From NCBI GenBank assembly GCA_021642125.1, contig JAKIXB010000016.1, positions 62,001-126,000 of the forward strand: DNA of 64,000 bases. The letters are read 5' to 3'. The notes beneath the pieces are model-generated. The model had not been told where the DNA came from and made no database searches. It saw only the letters and a list, made by a program, of their open reading frames with translations. The stretch comes from Nothophoma quercina. Taxonomy: Eukaryota; Ascomycota; Dothideomycetes; Pleosporales; Didymellaceae. A program made the position numbers and the translations under genes. Positions 62,004 to 64,000 of this stretch are shown here, one piece after another (within the stretch, counting starts at the first letter, position 1; every line of letters starts with the position of its first letter).

Positions 62004-64000
62004 ATGGCTATCATACCTGATGTCACCGTCAGCCACCTGAGGCCTGACTTCAAACAGCGTATCGACATTGACCGGAGTTCCCCAAAATGCATTTGGTGCA
62101 AGAGTGGTGGTAACAAAAAGAAGCACCAGCTCCTTGATTGCCCCAACGCGTTCCCACAGCCCGACCAGCGCACTCCCTTCAGCTCTGACGTCTTCGCTTC
62201 CGGACATGGAGACTTCGCCGTGGCCTACATTCAGCAGTTACAGCAAGCTTATGACCAGCGACAAGATGGCATGACGCCTTTCAACAGCGGTAGGCTTAGA
62301 TATCAAATCTCACATATTCCAGATGCTGCTCCGCCTGCGCCTGCGCCTGCACCAGCACCAGCAGCAGCTACCAGTGCGCCAGCTGCAGCCGCGACAGCTT
62401 CAGCCATAACAACACCTGCACCTCCGGCGGGGACACTTAGTTCCTCAGCGACCACGTCAGCAAGCACTACGTCCACTTCCGCAAATGCGGGCTCAACCGC
62501 ATCTACAGCGCCTCCAGCCCCTGCCATGCACATCCTCGGCTCCGCCGTAGGTACTGCCAATGTAGCCCCAAGCTCCGCATCAACAGACATGTCCATACCC
62601 ATAGTCTACGAAGACGAGAACGTACAACCCTTGCAAGCCGGGAGCCCTCCTAAACTGGAGGAGATGCAAAGGGGAGGCTTGTTTATCACGTCAAAGGCAG
62701 ATGCCGACCAGAAGCTGTCTACTTTGCAAGGTGTCACCTTGGATTTTCCAGCGAGACAGAGCTTTACCAAAGCCACTGGCAGGGTCTACACCAACCATTT
62801 TCAATTGAGCATCAAGTCAGACCAGAAGCTATACAAGTACACCATTGAGTCTACTCGTCCAGGCAGAAACAGAAGAAAGCTCCGTGCGCTGATGAAGACA
62901 GTCATTAGATCGTATGACTTCTTGAGGGATAACGCAGCAGTTTTTGCGACAGATTACTTCGCTACGATCATCGCCTGGAAGCCGCTCCACTCAGCGATAG
63001 GCCCTCGGCACACTCGTCTCAGCGGCGATGGCCAATCTCCCGACTCGATTTGGCGGCTGCGACCTGAGTTGCTCGATGGTCCGAATCCAGTTGCAGTCAA
63101 TCTCATTTATGATGGCGAGGTCGACGTTGCTGGCCTCTTGAACCACACAGAAGTCGTCCCCAACTATGCAACCGCTGATCTGGAACCTACAAAGCGTGCA
63201 CTTAACATTGTGATTTCAAAGTGCTTTGGTGAAGCAACCAATGACATGATTCAGGTAGGCGCGAACAAGTTCTTTCATAAACGCGGTACGCACGCTCTGT
63301 TCAGTAAGGACACCCACGGGTCAGTCCAAAGCTCGGTCACGCTTGAGGCGATGCGAGGCTACTTCTACACTATCAAACCTGGAGTTCGCAATGTACTGCT
63401 CAACATCAACCCCTGCACAAGCGCTTTCTTTAAGAAAGTTAGGGTCAGTGAAGTCATGGAGGACACCTTGACGTTCAATGAGTGGGAGTTAGAGGGCGTT
63501 CTGAGAGGGCTGCGCGTTCGGATCCAGCTAGACCGCGGAAATCAGCAAGCCGATCTTGCAGCTTTTGCACGCCTCAATTCTCCTCAAGCTCGTGTCAAGA
63601 CCATCCAGGGACTTGGCTATTCGCTACGTGAGCAGACTTTCGATGATGCAAATGGTATCAGGCAGAATGTGTTTGCGCATTTACAGAATAGTGAGTCTTC
63701 CGATATCCTTTATTTTCGTTCGCTCACAGGATGCAGCGTACCCAGGCAGACCTCTGAAACATCCTGATCTTCCAGCTGTCAATCTCGGATCCTCCTTTGA
63801 ACCGAAGTGGTATGCACCCGAGGACTTAGTGGTCATGCCTTACCAAAGATACACAAGCATGGTGCCCACAGCATTGACAGAGTCGATGCTTGGGGTTGCA
63901 TGTCTGACACCCAATGAGGCCGCTAGCAGGGTCGATGTGGAGGCTTTGACAGCGCTTGGTGTCCCTCCTACCCAGACTGGAGCTCGCCCTTTGGTAAGTC
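62004..64000 (+). CDS. Argonaute with N-terminal CCHC-like finger, 3' truncated
   Basis: Partial. Exons 62004-63690 and 63737-63993, then a GTAAGT donor at 63994; the rest lies outside the window (648 codons seen). A zinc-knuckle-like C29-X2-C32-X8-H41-X4-C46 opens the protein. Residues ~105-195 are Ala/Pro/Ser/Thr-rich. The Argonaute N domain follows (VTLDFPARQSFTKATGRVYTN, LYKYTIESTRPGRNRRKLRA, FATDYFATIIAWKPLH). Linker 1 contains LNIVISKCFGEATNDMIQVGANKFF. The PAZ region and linker 2 follow (FYTIKPGVRNVLLNINPCTSAFF, then YPGRPLKHPDLPAVNLGS). MID begins at WYAPEDLVVMPYQRY. The PIWI catalytic residues cannot be judged. It resembles fungal QDE-2-like proteins of the RNAi pathway that bind small RNAs. 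The finger is unusual. The relic at 10.7-12.6 kb is a paralogue. Confidence 0.85.

Overview
The window is nuclear DNA of a filamentous ascomycete (Pezizomycotina, most likely a dothideomycete; no species is claimed). The evidence is many short introns of about 46-68 nt with GT(A/G)NGT donors, CT(A/G)AC branch points and YAG acceptors, plus fungal-only genes: a trifunctional trpC-type anthranilate synthase subunit, a GH72 glucanosyltransferase, a Zn2Cys6 regulator, an Fta4 kinetochore subunit and a DUF6536-like membrane protein. Gene models were built by hand from splice signals, frame closure and family motifs; every multi-exon model closes in frame.

Left part (1-9 kb): a Pex23/24-type dysferlin-domain peroxin; a tRNA-Pro(AGG) gene that is the most unusual object in the window; a YGR210C-type GTPase with a 10-nt exon; a GPI-type GH72 enzyme; and a plasma-membrane syntaxin (Sso1 type). 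The tRNA has the normal anticodon-loop intron, with anticodon pairing. Its D arm is also cut twice, by 54- and 62-nt insertions carrying complete mRNA-type splice signals. Removing them restores a D arm that agrees with yeast tRNA-Pro as I recall it.

9-14.8 kb is gene-poor. It holds two decayed genes facing each other: a protein-kinase relic on + and an Argonaute relic on - with zinc knuckles, N, linker and PAZ-like parts but no visible PIWI. One small intact conserved gene follows. An intact Argonaute with its own N-terminal CCHC-like finger starts at 62.0 kb and runs off the right edge, so the window holds one dead and one apparently live Argonaute.

14.8-48.7 kb is dense housekeeping: a CSC1/TMEM63 channel, Fta4, two coiled-coil proteins, mannose-6-phosphate isomerase divergent from SAGA subunit Sgf29, endonuclease III, a multi-TM protein, a BRCT/WGR-like protein, trpC divergent from Nup192, a 763-residue Glu-rich protein, a Rossmann-fold epimerase-like protein and a DUF6536-type membrane protein.

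49-56.5 kb looks like a small catabolic cluster: epoxide hydrolase, MFS anion symporter, ochratoxinase/prolidase-like amidohydrolase and a Zn2Cys6 regulator. The same 13-mer lies in the transporter/amidohydrolase intergenic region and just upstream of the regulator. 56.6-61.1 kb holds a GT8 transferase, a mitochondrial carrier and ArfB/Arf6.
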